Counted from the stretch's first letter, positions 1-9,418 are shown. The stretch is 64,000 bases of DNA from Sphingomonas sp. R-74633 (GCF_013416555.1 NZ_JACCFG010000001.1:372001-436000); one strand, 5' to 3'. Notes: generated by a model not told the origin, from the sequence alone. Numbers and translations: made by a program.

Positions 1-2
1 GG

Positions 3-71
3 GGACTCGCCTTTGGCGTCATGCCGGTCATGATGGCGCGGGGACGAATCGGGGGGCGGGGGGAATGCTGA
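3..71 (+). CDS. C-terminal end of an unidentified protein (partial)
   Basis: The frame beginning at base 3 is open from the window edge to a TGA at 69-71 and encodes about 22 residues with a hydrophobic stretch (GLAFGVMPVMMARGR) followed by a basic end. This resembles the last membrane segment and cytoplasmic tail of a membrane protein. Its stop overlaps the tyrosinase start by 7 bases, as expected for coupled genes. Too little is visible to name it, and a chance open frame cannot be excluded. Confidence 0.35.
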   Translation, partial: GLAFGVMPVMMARGRIGGRGEC

Positions 72-1456
72 GCAGGCGCGAGATCATTGCCATGCTGGCG
101 GCGGGCGCCGCTGCGCCGGCCTGGGCGCTGACGGCACCGGCGCAGCCGCGGCTGCCCTGGGCGGAATTCCGCCGGACGCCCGACTATCCGCGCCTCGTCG
201 AGGCGGTGCGGCGGATGAAGGCCAATCCGAATGCCGACAGCCCGGCAAGCTGGGGCTTCTGGCCGATGGTCCACATGCACCATTGCCCGCACGGCCAGCC
301 CTATTTCCTCGCCTGGCACCGCGGCTACCTCCATCTATTCGAAGCAAAGCTGCGCGAGATATCGGGCTCGACGACGCTGCGGGTGCCCTATTGGGATTAT
401 TTCGCCGATCCGCGCATTCCGGCCGAGTTCTCCACCGGCAATAGTGCGACCAACCCGCTGTTCGAGCCGCGCATCGGCGGTGAAGTGGGCAAGGCGCTGG
501 GCTTTGCCGCCTTCGCGCCGCGGATCACCGGCTTCCAGCGCGGCGGCAGCCCCGAATGTTTCGAGGCGGAGGTCGAGGGCTTCCACAACAAGGTCCACAA
601 TCTGGTGGGCGGTCGGATGGCGACGATGCTGTCGCCCTCGGACATGATCTTCTGGGTCCATCACGCCAATGTCGACCGGCTCTGGGCCGCCTGGAGCGCG
701 GCGGGCGAAGGGCGGGCGATGCCGCCGGCGGGCGACGCCTATTGGGCGGGCCGTTTCGACTATGCCGAGGGCGTGGCGCTCGATCGGAACGTGGCGCTCG
801 ACGGGGCCGGGCTCGGCTATCGCTATCCGGACCTCAAGCTTCCCGTGGGCGAGGCGGCCGGCGGCGCGATCCGCTCGGGCGAGGTGCGCGTGCCGCATGT
901 GCCGCCGCCCGTGCGCGGCGCCCCCGTGATCGTCCAGGCACCCCCGCCGCCGCCCGTCGAGGCGCCGCCGCCCGCGCCGGTCGAGGCCGCGCCGCCCATG
1001 GCGATGGCGCCGCCGCCCGCTGCCGCCGCGCCCGCGCCGGTGCCCTATCGTGGCATCTGGCTGGGCGGCAGCCGCTACCAGCGCGAGCCGCTCCAGCGCT
1101 CGCGTGGCGCCAGCTATGTGCCCGATGAGGTGACGATAGTGCTCGATCAGGTCTCGCTGAGCGGCGCCGGTCAGCTCGGCGGCTATTTCTACGATCTCTA
1201 TCTCGACCTGGACGGGGAGGGGCGCACGGTCCCCGAATGCCTGCTCGGCTCGATCGGCCCGTTCCAGATCGCCGCGGCGCGCCACCATAGCGACGACGGC
1301 ATGGCCCGGCTCGAGCTTCCGGTTGGCGAAGTGATCCGCCGTGAGGCGCAGGGGCTCGACCTGGCCGATCTCGGCGTCGTGTTTCATCGTGTCGAGGTTC
1401 AGGGCGCCGCGGAGGGCGAGACGATTGCGATCGGCTCGATCGAGGTGGCGGGCTAG
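65..1456 (+). CDS. Tat-exported tyrosinase-family copper oxidase
   Basis: 463 residues. The N-terminus (SRREIIAML then an alanine-rich hydrophobic stretch ending AWA) looks like a twin-arginine signal. Copper site A is visible at about 70-93 (His cluster, HCPHGQPYFLAWHRGYLHLF, with His76 and His85) and copper site B at H174-x3-H178 and FWVHHAN at about 197-202. This is the type-3 dicopper signature of tyrosinases, which hydroxylate phenols and oxidise catechols. Residues 278-327 form a proline/alanine-rich linker leading to a C-terminal region of about 130 residues with alternating hydrophobic strands. In some bacterial tyrosinases the C-terminal part covers the active site; whether that holds here is unknown. 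The physiological substrate is not evident from the neighbours. Confidence 0.88.
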   Translation: MLSRREIIAMLAAGAAAPAWALTAPAQPRLPWAEFRRTPDYPRLVEAVRRMKANPNADSPASWGFWPMVHMHHCPHGQPYFLAWHRGYLHLFEAKLREISGSTTLRVPYWDYFADPRIPAEFSTGNSATNPLFEPRIGGEVGKALGFAAFAPRITGFQRGGSPECFEAEVEGFHNKVHNLVGGRMATMLSPSDMIFWVHHANVDRLWAAWSAAGEGRAMPPAGDAYWAGRFDYAEGVALDRNVALDGAGLGYRYPDLKLPVGEAAGGAIRSGEVRVPHVPPPVRGAPVIVQAPPPPPVEAPPPAPVEAAPPMAMAPPPAAAAPAPVPYRGIWLGGSRYQREPLQRSRGASYVPDEVTIVLDQVSLSGAGQLGGYFYDLYLDLDGEGRTVPECLLGSIGPFQIAAARHHSDDGMARLELPVGEVIRREAQGLDLADLGVVFHRVEVQGAAEGETIAIGSIEVAG

Positions 1457-1581
1457 CCCTGCTTTCGGCGCCCCAGCCAAAGCTGTTGTCCACAGCCATT
1501 GCGGCACCGCCTACACTACCCATGTTGCCTCAAGCCTTGCCCAGCCCCTAGATGCGGGGCTCAGCCATTTCGGAAGCCTAG

Positions 1582-2556
1582 ATGACCGCCACCCATTCGA
1601 CTCGCATGCTGATCCTCGGCTCCGGCCCCGCCGGCCTCACCGCCGCCATTTACGGCGCGCGCGCCGGCATGGCGCCGATCGTCGTGCAGGGCATCCAGCC
1701 CGGCGGCCAGCTGATGACCACCACCGATGTCGAGAACTATCCCGGCTTCCGCGACGTCATCCAGGGCCCGTGGCTGATGCAGGAGATGCAGGCCCAGGCC
1801 GAGCACGTCGGCGCGCAGATGATGTGGGACACGATCGTTGAGGTCGACGTGACGCAGCGCCCGTTCCGCATGGTCGGCGACAGCGGCACCGTCTATCTGG
1901 GCGACGTGCTGGTGATCGCTACCGGCGCGCAGGCCAAGTGGCTCGGGCTCGATTCGGAGCGGCTGCTCCAGGGCAAGGGGGTCAGCGCCTGCGCGACCTG
2001 CGACGGCTTCTTCTTCCGCGGCAAGAAGGTCGCGGTGATCGGCGGCGGCAATACGGCGGTGGAAGAGGCGCTCTACCTCACCAATCACAGCCATGACGTG
2101 ACCGTGATCCACCGCCGCGATTCGTTCCGCGCCGAGAAAATCCTCCAGCAGCGCCTGTTCGCCAATGAGCGGATCAACGTGCTGTGGAACAAGAAGGTCG
2201 AGCGCTTCATCGGCGGCGGCGATCCCGAGGGCCTCGTGGCGATCGAGTTGAAGGACATGGAGACCGGCGAGCTGTCGCAGATCGAAGTCGATGGCGGCTT
2301 CGTCGCAATCGGCCACCACCCGGCGACCGAGCTGTTTCGTGGCCATATCGAGCTCGATTCGGACGGCTACATCACCGTCGAGACCGGCACGACCCGGACG
2401 AGCGTGCCTGGCGTGTTCGCTTGCGGCGACGTGATGGACAAGACCTATCGCCAAGCGGTGACCGCCGCCGGCACGGGCTGCATGGCCGCGCTGGACGCCG
2501 AGCGCTTCCTGGCCGAGGCGGACTTCGAGACGGTGGTCCAGCACGCGGCGGAGTAA
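1582..2556 (+). CDS. trxB: Thioredoxin-disulfide reductase
   Basis: 324 residues, the usual length. An FAD-binding GSGPAGL is at 13-19, the redox CATC (Cys137, Cys140) is followed by DGFFF, and an NADPH-binding GGGNTAVEEA begins near 154. The C-terminal FAD motif GVFACGDVMD is present. The enzyme passes electrons from NADPH to thioredoxin in the cytoplasm. The 125-base upstream gap holds a small hairpin (1543-1561) and no clear Shine-Dalgarno. The gene ends 3 bases before the convergent hydrolase gene, so no separate terminator fits between them. Confidence 0.96.
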   Translation: MTATHSTRMLILGSGPAGLTAAIYGARAGMAPIVVQGIQPGGQLMTTTDVENYPGFRDVIQGPWLMQEMQAQAEHVGAQMMWDTIVEVDVTQRPFRMVGDSGTVYLGDVLVIATGAQAKWLGLDSERLLQGKGVSACATCDGFFFRGKKVAVIGGGNTAVEEALYLTNHSHDVTVIHRRDSFRAEKILQQRLFANERINVLWNKKVERFIGGGDPEGLVAIELKDMETGELSQIEVDGGFVAIGHHPATELFRGHIELDSDGYITVETGTTRTSVPGVFACGDVMDKTYRQAVTAAGTGCMAALDAERFLAEADFETVVQHAAE

Positions 2557-2559
2557 GAG

Positions 2560-3348
2560 CTAGGCGAGGCGCTCCAGCACGCGCTGGAGCAGCCATGTCT
2601 TGTCGTCCGCTGACGCGAAGCTGTGGCTGGCGCTGTCGAGCAGCTCGACTTTCACTCTGGCGCGGGCCGTATCGAAGGCCGGGCTCTTATGGGCATCGGC
2701 GAAGGCGATGGCGGTGTTGTCGCCCTTCGCCAGCAGGATCGTCACCGGTAGTTTTGCCTCGCCGAGTGCCACTGCCAGGCGGGCGGGCAGGCCGGCGGGC
2801 GCTTCGGGCGGCTTCTGCGAGGCCTTGCGCAAGCCCTTGACCAGCTTGGCGATATTCACCCCACCGCGCAGCAGCCGGAGCCATTCCCTGGGATCGCGCA
2901 GCTTGGCGGAATAGTGCGAGCGGATCGCGGCGGCGGGGGGCAGTTCGTCGGTGGCCTCGATCGCCCAGGGATTGGCGAGGAGGAGTGCGTCGATGCCCGC
3001 CTGGGCGTGGAAGAAGGCGAGCGCAGTGGCGGCGTCGCAATTGCCGAAGGCGACGATCTTCTCGATGCCGGCTCCGCGGAACGCGCTGGCGGCGGCGGCG
3101 ATGTCGTCGGCGCTGGTATGGTAGCCGTGATTCTCGCCGGTCGAATCGCCGATCCCGCGGCGATCGAAGCGCAGCACCGGGTGGCCAGCCTCGGCTACGC
3201 TGGCGGCGAGCGAGGCCATCCCGCGATGCGCGCCGACACGGATCTCGTTGCCGCCTGAGACGATCAGCAGCCCGGTCTTGTCCGGGGCGTCGTCGAGCGT
3301 GCCGGCCAGCGTCTCGCCGGCGCAGGGGAAGGTGATCAGGCGCCGCAC
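2560..3348 (-). CDS. Exosortase A-associated alpha/beta hydrolase 1
   Basis: 262 residues matching the TIGR03100-type hydrolase of XrtA exopolysaccharide loci: GGNEIRVGAHRG near 33, LRFDRRGIGDS near 59-69, and a nucleophile elbow GNCDAATA. Cysteine stands where most alpha/beta hydrolases have serine, which as I recall is usual in this family. The substrate is unknown; family members occur with the acyl carrier protein and ligase found just upstream, suggesting acyl or ester chemistry on an exported glycan. It overlaps the preceding hydrolase-2 gene by 13 bases and is probably translated from the same minus-strand transcript. Confidence 0.85.
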   Translation of the reverse strand: MRRLITFPCAGETLAGTLDDAPDKTGLLIVSGGNEIRVGAHRGMASLAASVAEAGHPVLRFDRRGIGDSTGENHGYHTSADDIAAAASAFRGAGIEKIVAFGNCDAATALAFFHAQAGIDALLLANPWAIEATDELPPAAAIRSHYSAKLRDPREWLRLLRGGVNIAKLVKGLRKASQKPPEAPAGLPARLAVALGEAKLPVTILLAKGDNTAIAFADAHKSPAFDTARARVKVELLDSASHSFASADDKTWLLQRVLERLA

Positions 3349-3974
3349 GTGCGCATCCAGCCGGCGATGTTGTCGGCGAGCAAGGCGGCGAGCGCGGGGT
3401 CGTTGTCGGGCTCGGCGCGGCGCCAGAGCGGGGCGGCGTCGACGCGGAAATCGGCGTTCTTGGGATCGCGGTCGACGCGGACGGTGTAGCCGGCCTCGGG
3501 CGCGGCATTGTCGAGTTCGGTGAGGAATTCGGTGGGGAGGAGGTTGCCGCCGAAGTCCTCGCCGCCGCCAGCAGTGCGGATGCGGGCGAGTTCGCGGACC
3601 AGTTCGGGGCCGGTCTGGGGAGCGAAATGCCAGCGGCCGGCCAGGACGGCGCCGCTGTCGAGCAGGGCGCCGCTGCGGATCGCGAGGCTGAAGGCCGGGC
3701 TGCCCGCGGCGCGGGCTGCGGCGGCATAGGCGGCGCGGAGGTTCGCGAGGCGGATTTCCGCTGTCGGTACAAGGCTTTCGCCCTGGCCGGGCAGATCGGG
3801 GAGGGCGCCGGCGATGCCGCGTTCGGCGAGCAGGCGAAGCAGGAGGACCGTGAAGGTCCGCGTGCGGTTCGCCTCCTCGAAGAGCGGCAGCGCCGCGACT
3901 ACGACCGGGCCGTCAGCGGGACCGAAGCGAAGCATCGCTTCGCGGCCGCCGGCCCAGTCGTAATGGCCTGTCAC
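3336..3974 (-). CDS. Exosortase A-associated hydrolase 2
   Basis: 212 residues. The stretch LPLFEEANRTRTF followed by LLAERGIAGALPDLPGQGES corresponds to the N-terminal half of TIGR03101 hydrolases (oxyanion region and GxGxS-like turn). The position of the catalytic serine is occupied by AIRSGALL, with no G-x-S-x-G motif, so it may not be a classical serine hydrolase. It overlaps the acyl carrier protein gene by 4 bases (ATGA) and hydrolase 1 by 13 bases. Assignment rests on this motif pattern plus gene order. Confidence 0.75.
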   Translation of the reverse strand: MTGHYDWAGGREAMLRFGPADGPVVVAALPLFEEANRTRTFTVLLLRLLAERGIAGALPDLPGQGESLVPTAEIRLANLRAAYAAAARAAGSPAFSLAIRSGALLDSGAVLAGRWHFAPQTGPELVRELARIRTAGGGEDFGGNLLPTEFLTELDNAAPEAGYTVRVDRDPKNADFRVDAAPLWRRAEPDNDPALAALLADNIAGWMRTCGA

Positions 3975-4243
3975 CCGAGCGCCTTGGCCGCGGCGAAGCG
4001 GGTGAGGGCGCCGAAGCTCTCGAGCATCTCGCCGTCGACCTCGTCGTCCTCGATCAATATGCCGAGCCGATCCTCGAGCTCGGTCAGCACGCCGGCGACG
4101 GCGAGCGAGTCGAGCTCGGGCAGGGCGCCGAACAAGGGGGTGTCGGCCCGGAAATCGGCGACGCGCTCGGCACTTAGCCCCAGCACATCGCGGAGCACGC
4201 CGCGCACGGTATCTTCGACTTGGAGCGACCCATCGGGCTGCAA
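3971..4243 (-). CDS. Acyl carrier protein, XrtA-system associated
   Basis: I place the start at a TTG (4243-4241) preceded by AGGGGA six bases away, giving a 90-residue protein; longer in-frame versions add a basic stretch unlike the family. LPELDSLAVAGVLTELEDRLG carries the phosphopantetheine serine (Ser46) in the D-S-L context, and the rest is acidic and helical as in acyl carrier proteins. It should carry acyl groups activated by the divergent ligase (4317-5810). The two genes are only 73 bases apart head to head, suggesting a shared regulatory region. Confidence 0.85.
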   Translation of the reverse strand: MQPDGSLQVEDTVRGVLRDVLGLSAERVADFRADTPLFGALPELDSLAVAGVLTELEDRLGILIEDDEVDGEMLESFGALTRFAAAKALG

Positions 4244-4316
4244 TGCACTTCCCCTAGGAGGTTTTTTCGTTGCCCTAAGGGTTGGCGCGGGCGCTGCCAA
4301 GTATAAGGGTAGTCCC

Positions 4317-5810
4317 GTGATCGAACTCGACCCCGTTCCCCGGCCCCTCGACAGCCTGCCCGCACGGGGGAAACCCGATGCCGTGGCGCTGGAGGACAAG
4401 GCCGGGACGCTGACCTATGCCGAGCTGGAAGCGGCGGTGGGCAGCATGGCGGCGGCGCTGCAGGACCTTGGCCTGGCGCCGGGGGACCGGGTGGCGAGCT
4501 GGCTGCCCAAGACGCGGACGGCGTGCCTGATGCCGCTGGCGGCGGTGCGGGCGGGGCTGGTGCATGTGCCGATCAACCCGGTGCTCAAGCGGGCGCAGGT
4601 GGCGCATATCCTGGCGGACTCCGGGGCGCGGGCGCTGGTTTCCCAACAGGCGCGCCTTTCGATCCTCGAAGTTGGCGATGTTTGCGACCAATGCCGGGTC
4701 GTCGAGGAAGCCGCGCTCACCTCGGAGTGGACGCTTCCGGCCGCGGAAGTTGGCACCGACACGCTCGCGGCGATCCTCTATACCTCGGGATCGACCGGCA
4801 GGCCCAAGGGCGTGATGCTGAGTCACGCCAATTTATGGCTCGGTGCCATCAGCGTAGCACATTATCTTCACATTGAATCTGAGGATCGCGTGCTCGGCGT
4901 GCTGCCGCTCAGCTTCGACTATGGACAGAACCAGCTCTTCTCGACCTGGGCCGCGGGTGCCCGGGTGGTACCGCTCGATTACCTGACCGCGCGCGACGTC
5001 ATCAAGGCAGTCGAGCGGTTCGGCATCACCAGCCTGGCAGGGGTGCCGCCGCTCTGGGTGCAACTGCTCGAGGCGGAATGGCCGGTTGAGACCGCGTCTA
5101 AACTAAAGCGGCTAACCAATTCGGGTGGCGCGCTTACCCCGAAGATGGTCCGCGACCTGCGCGCCCGTTTCCCGAACGCCGATCTCTACCCGATGTACGG
5201 CCTGACCGAGGCGTTCCGATCGACCTATCTCGATCCAACACTGGTCGACGCCAATCCCGATTCGATCGGAACGGCCATTCCGTTCGCCGAAGTTGTCGTC
5301 GTCGGCCCCGACGGCGCACGCGCCTCTCAGGGCGAACTGGTCCATGCTGGCCCTCTTGTCGCCCAGGGTTACTGGCGTGACGCGGAACGGACAGCGCAGC
5401 GCTTCCGCCCCGCGCCGGCGTTCGCGACAAGCGGCGGCATGGCCGTGTGGTCGGGCGACACGGTGAAGCTGGGCGCGGACGGGCTGCTGCGCTTCGTCGG
5501 GCGCGACGACGAGATGATCAAGTCGGCCGGCAACCGGATCAGCCCCACCGAGATCGAGGAAGCCGTGCTCTCAGGCGGCGAGACTGGCGAGGCGGCGGCG
5601 TTCGGGGTGAAGGACGATCGGCTCGGCCAGGCGATCGTGGTGATCGCGCGCGGCGACGGCGCGCTCGAGGACGCATTGCGGGAACGGCTGCGGCGCGAAT
5701 TGCCGAGCTTCATGCAGCCGGCGCGCTACGATTGGCGGGCGGAGCTTCCACGCAACGCCAATGGCAAGCTCGATCGCACGGCGCTGAAGGCGAGTTTAGG
5801 GGGACTATGA
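4317..5810 (+). CDS. Acyl-CoA ligase (AMP-forming), XrtA-system associated
   Basis: The GTG start at 4317 is preceded by AAGGGT and gives 497 residues, close to the TIGR03098 length of about 515. The AMP-binding P-loop YTSGSTGRPKGVM lies at about 155-167, MYGLTEAFRSTY supplies the adenine-binding motif, and GDTVKLGADGLLRFVGRDDEMIKSAGNRISP is the hinge region. It activates a carboxylic acid as an acyl-adenylate for transfer to CoA or to the divergently encoded acyl carrier protein. The open frame continues far upstream of 4317, but that part runs antisense to the carrier protein and hydrolase genes and is not coding. Confidence 0.9.
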   Translation: MIELDPVPRPLDSLPARGKPDAVALEDKAGTLTYAELEAAVGSMAAALQDLGLAPGDRVASWLPKTRTACLMPLAAVRAGLVHVPINPVLKRAQVAHILADSGARALVSQQARLSILEVGDVCDQCRVVEEAALTSEWTLPAAEVGTDTLAAILYTSGSTGRPKGVMLSHANLWLGAISVAHYLHIESEDRVLGVLPLSFDYGQNQLFSTWAAGARVVPLDYLTARDVIKAVERFGITSLAGVPPLWVQLLEAEWPVETASKLKRLTNSGGALTPKMVRDLRARFPNADLYPMYGLTEAFRSTYLDPTLVDANPDSIGTAIPFAEVVVVGPDGARASQGELVHAGPLVAQGYWRDAERTAQRFRPAPAFATSGGMAVWSGDTVKLGADGLLRFVGRDDEMIKSAGNRISPTEIEEAVLSGGETGEAAAFGVKDDRLGQAIVVIARGDGALEDALRERLRRELPSFMQPARYDWRAELPRNANGKLDRTALKASLGGL

Positions 5811-6994
5811 CGCTGACTGCCAAGCCGCATGGCCCGATCCCGCCCGAATTTGCCGGTCTGCGCCAACTTCCGTGGCTGGGCGTGCAGACTCCCGCCTATG
5901 TCTATGACTTCGCGGTGATCGAGGCGCGGATCGCGCGGTTGCGGGCGGCGCTGCCGGCCCGGGTGGCGGTGCATTATGCGATCAAGGCCAACCCGTTTCC
6001 GCCGCTGCTCGAACGGATCGCGTCGCTGGTCGACGGGATGGACGTCGCTTCGGCGGGCGAGATGGCGCGGGCGCTTGGCGTCATGGCGGCGGGCGAGATC
6101 AGCTTTGCCGGGCCGGGCAAGCGCGATGCCGAGCTCGAGGCGGCGATCCGCGCAGGCGTGACGCTCAATCTCGAATCGATTGCCGAGGGGCAGCGTGCGC
6201 TCGCCACGGCCAAGGCGCTGGGGATTACGCCGAGGCTGGCGGTGCGGGTGAACCCCGATTTCGAGCTGCGCGGCTCGGGGATGAAGATGGGCGGGCGCGC
6301 CTCGCCGTTCGGCATCGAGACCGCGCATGTCGCCGAGCTGGTCGCGATGATCCACGGCGAGGGCGGCGAGTGGCGCGGGCTGCATATCTTCGCCGGATCG
6401 CAATCGCTCGATACCGCGGCGATCATCGCGACCCAGGCAGCGACGGTGGACCTCGCCGCGCGGCTGGCCGACCAGATCGGCGCGGTGCCACCTTTGGTCA
6501 ATCTCGGTGGCGGGCTGGGCATTCCCTATTTCCCGGGCGACACGCCCGTGGCGGTCGAGGCGATCGGCGCGGCGCTGGCGGGGGCGGTCGGCACGCTCGA
6601 TACCGACTATGCGATCGAACTCGGGCGCTGGCTGGTCGGCGAAGCCGGCGTGTATCTCGCCCGCGTGGTCGACCGGAAGGAGAGCCAGGGCGAGACCTTC
6701 CTCGTGGTCGAGGGCGGGCTCAACCACCACCTCGCCGCGACGGGCAATTTCGGCACGGTGGTGCGGCGCAACTACCCGGTCGCGGTGGCGCACCGGATGC
6801 AGGATCCGGCGGAGGAAGTGGTGACCGTGGTCGGGCCGCTGTGCACGCCGCTGGATCGCCTCGCAGACCGCGTGGCGCTGCCGCGCGCCGAGGTAGGCGA
6901 CATGATCGCAGTGTTCGCCTCCGGCGCCTATGGCGCGACGGCAAGCCCGAGTGCGTTCCTGGGGCATCCGCCGGTGACCGAGTTGCTGGTCTGA
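5807..6994 (+). CDS. PLP-dependent decarboxylase, XrtA-system associated
   Basis: ATG overlaps the ligase stop by 4 bases. The 395-residue protein is a fold-III PLP enzyme of the DAP/ornithine decarboxylase superfamily (TIGR03099-like). The PLP lysine is Lys60 in YAIKANP, a glycine-rich phosphate-binding NLGGGLGIP lies near 233, and the C-terminal CTPLDRL supplies the cysteine region. It probably decarboxylates an amino acid that is then joined with the ligase and carrier protein to modify the exopolysaccharide or a linked lipid; the true substrate is unknown. It ends the first XrtA block and faces the sulfatase gene. Confidence 0.88.
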   Translation: MTLTAKPHGPIPPEFAGLRQLPWLGVQTPAYVYDFAVIEARIARLRAALPARVAVHYAIKANPFPPLLERIASLVDGMDVASAGEMARALGVMAAGEISFAGPGKRDAELEAAIRAGVTLNLESIAEGQRALATAKALGITPRLAVRVNPDFELRGSGMKMGGRASPFGIETAHVAELVAMIHGEGGEWRGLHIFAGSQSLDTAAIIATQAATVDLAARLADQIGAVPPLVNLGGGLGIPYFPGDTPVAVEAIGAALAGAVGTLDTDYAIELGRWLVGEAGVYLARVVDRKESQGETFLVVEGGLNHHLAATGNFGTVVRRNYPVAVAHRMQDPAEEVVTVVGPLCTPLDRLADRVALPRAEVGDMIAVFASGAYGATASPSAFLGHPPVTELLV

Positions 6995-7000
6995 GCCGGG

Positions 7001-7032
7001 CCCCGATCTCCGCGCGCAGGCGGAAATCGGGG
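7001..7032. terminator. Hairpin between convergent genes
   Basis: CCCCGAT and TCCGC pair with GCGGA and ATCGGGG around a short loop. It lies in the 60-base gap between the convergent decarboxylase and sulfatase genes, where a bidirectional terminator is expected. There is no U-tract on either strand, so its activity is uncertain. Confidence 0.4.
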
Positions 7033-7054
7033 TGCCCAACCGACAGCGCGGCCG

Positions 7055-9418
7055 TCAGTCCATCGCGGTTGCCAGCTTGAGCCGCTCCATGCCGGTCGGC
7101 GGCTTGTGCTCGCCGAACTCGAAGGTGACCGATTCGATCGTCCCGGTGAACGGGAACAGGCCCTTCTCGTCATAGTCGTCACAGACCGGCGAGACGCAGT
7201 CCATGCCGACGTCCATCGTCTCGGTGCCGCAGCGCATCGGGATCTGCTCGTCGATCCGACCCTTGGCGACCGCCTTGCCGTCGATCGACAGCACGACATC
7301 GGCCGGGCAGCCGGGGGTCTTGGACTCCGGCGTGAAGTCGATAACGACCTCATGCTTGCCCGCACTCAGCTTCTCCGAGACCACGTCGTAGCGGCGGATG
7401 CCGAAGAAGTTGTAGTGGAAGCGCGCCTTGCCTTCCCACAGGAACAGCGAGAAGCCCGCGGCATCGCCGCCAAGCGCGAAGAGCACGCCTTCCGCTCCGC
7501 CATCGGGCACCTCGATCGGCACCGTCATGCGGAACGGCACGCCGACCAGCTTGGGGCCGCTGCCCTCGGGCAGGCGGGTCATGCCGGGGTAGAAAGTGAC
7601 CTTGTCGCGCCCGAAGAAATAGCTTGGCCGCAGCGTGACATCGAGCCGCTCGGCGAAACGGTCGTCGAGTGGGAAAACATTGTATTTTGCCGCCTCACCG
7701 ATGAACAGCGCGCGGAGATAGGTGAGCTTGTCGGGATGCTTGTCAGCCAGATCGACCGCCTGGGTGAAGTCCTCCTCGATATTGTAGAGCTCCCATTTGT
7801 CGTCGTCGAAGCTCCACGAGCCATGCGTCTCCCAGGGCAGGCGGCCGTGCCGGCACGAGGCGATCCAGCCATCGGCATACATCGCGCGATTGCCCAGCAT
7901 CTCGAAATATTGCTGGGTCCGCGTGCTCGGCGCATCGGCATTGGCCTTGGCAAAGCTGTAGGCGAAGCTGGTGCCCTCGATCGGCCGCTGGATATAGCCG
8001 TTTACCTCCTTGGGCTCGGCGATGCCGACCACTTCCATCAGCGTGGGCATCACGTCGATGCAGTGGTGGAACTGGCTGCGCAGCGCGCCGTGGTCCTTGA
8101 TCCGGTCGGGCCAGGAGACGATCATCGTGTTGCGCGTGCCGCCGAAATGGCTGGCGACCTGCTTGGTCCATTGGAACGGGGTGTCGCCCGCCCAGGCCCA
8201 GCCCACTGCATAATGCGGCGAGGTGCCGGGCATGCCCCATTTGTCGATGAAGCCGATCGATTCCTCCATGCTCGGCTGGCGGCCGTTGAGGCTCATCAAC
8301 TCGTTGGGCGTGCCGACCAGCGAGCCTTCGCCCGACGAACCATTGTCGCCGATGATGTAGATGATCAGCGTGTTGTCGAGCTCGCCGAGTTGCTCGATCG
8401 CATCGACGACGCGGCCGGTCTCGTAATCGGCATGTTCGAGGAAGTCGGCATAATTCTCGGCCTGGCGCGCGAACAGCTTCTGGTGCTCGGGCGGCTGGCT
8501 GTCCCAGGACGGAATCTGCTCAGGGCGCGGAGTCAGCTTGCTGCCCTTGGGGATCACGCCCATTTCGAGCTGCTTCGCATGGACCTGCTCGCGATATTTG
8601 TCCCAGCCCATGTCGAAGCGCCCGGCATTGCGCCCACGCCAGTCGAGCGGCGGCTGGTGCGGCGCGTGCGCCGCGCCGGTCGAGAAATAGGCCATGAACG
8701 GGCGCTCGGGCGCGATCGACTTTTGCGTGCGGATCCAGCCGATGCACTGCTCGGCCAGGTCGCGGGTGAGCTGATAGCCGTCCTCGGGCCGCGCCGGTGG
8801 CTCGATCGGATCGGTGTTCTTGAGCAGCGAGGGGTAGAACTGGTCGGTCTCGCCCGAGATGAAGCCGTAGAACAGGTCGAAGCCCTGGTTGGTCGGCCAA
8901 TTGTCGAACGGGCCGGCCGCGCTGGTCAGGTTATCGGGGACATTGTGGTTCTTGCCGAACCAGGCGCAGGTATAGCCGGTCTGCTTGAGCAGCTCGGCAA
9001 AGGTCGCGCAGCTCTTGGGGATGATGCCGCAATAGCCGGGATAGCCGGTCGCCATCTCCTGGATCACGCCGGTGGCGACGGTGTGGTGGTTGCGCCCGGT
9101 CAGCATCGCCGCGCGCGTCGGCGAGCAGAGCGCGGTGGTGTGGAACTGGTTGTAGAGCAGCCCGCGCTTGTGCAGCCGCTCGGCTGTGGGCATCCGCACC
9201 AGCCCGCCGCTCGCGCTCGGCCAGCCGAAGCCGATATCGTCGAGCAGCACCAGCAGGATGTTGGGCGCGCCCTCCGGGGCCTCCTTCATCGGCGGGAAAT
9301 CGGGCTCGGACTCGGTCGCGTACATCCCGATTTTGGCGTTCGGGAATTCCCATTCGGGCTCGGGCAGGTGATTGCGATCGAGGTGAAGGGGGAATTCCGG
9401 CTTGTCCGACTTCGCCAT
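7055..9418 (-). CDS. Large arylsulfatase-family sulfatase
   Basis: The ATG at 9418 has AGGAG seven bases upstream and gives 787 residues; an upstream in-frame GTG lacks a site. The N-terminal metal ligands are in LLVLLDDIGFG (Asp60, Asp61), and Cys98 in LCSPTRAAMLTGRN fits the C-x-P-x-R signature whose cysteine becomes formylglycine. IIYIIGDNGSSGEGS gives the second metal site. The last 200 residues form a beta-rich domain typical of long bacterial arylsulfatases. No signal peptide is evident, so it may act in the cytoplasm. No formylglycine-generating enzyme is seen nearby. It sits between the two XrtA blocks; a link to sulfated glycans is inference only. Confidence 0.9.
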   Translation of the reverse strand: MAKSDKPEFPLHLDRNHLPEPEWEFPNAKIGMYATESEPDFPPMKEAPEGAPNILLVLLDDIGFGWPSASGGLVRMPTAERLHKRGLLYNQFHTTALCSPTRAAMLTGRNHHTVATGVIQEMATGYPGYCGIIPKSCATFAELLKQTGYTCAWFGKNHNVPDNLTSAAGPFDNWPTNQGFDLFYGFISGETDQFYPSLLKNTDPIEPPARPEDGYQLTRDLAEQCIGWIRTQKSIAPERPFMAYFSTGAAHAPHQPPLDWRGRNAGRFDMGWDKYREQVHAKQLEMGVIPKGSKLTPRPEQIPSWDSQPPEHQKLFARQAENYADFLEHADYETGRVVDAIEQLGELDNTLIIYIIGDNGSSGEGSLVGTPNELMSLNGRQPSMEESIGFIDKWGMPGTSPHYAVGWAWAGDTPFQWTKQVASHFGGTRNTMIVSWPDRIKDHGALRSQFHHCIDVMPTLMEVVGIAEPKEVNGYIQRPIEGTSFAYSFAKANADAPSTRTQQYFEMLGNRAMYADGWIASCRHGRLPWETHGSWSFDDDKWELYNIEEDFTQAVDLADKHPDKLTYLRALFIGEAAKYNVFPLDDRFAERLDVTLRPSYFFGRDKVTFYPGMTRLPEGSGPKLVGVPFRMTVPIEVPDGGAEGVLFALGGDAAGFSLFLWEGKARFHYNFFGIRRYDVVSEKLSAGKHEVVIDFTPESKTPGCPADVVLSIDGKAVAKGRIDEQIPMRCGTETMDVGMDCVSPVCDDYDEKGLFPFTGTIESVTFEFGEHKPPTGMERLKLATAMD

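Noticed and set aside
3627..4316. N-terminal extension of the acyl-CoA ligase frame
   Set aside because: It is antisense to hydrolase 2 and the acyl carrier protein, and the GTG at 4317 with a ribosome site gives the normal family length.
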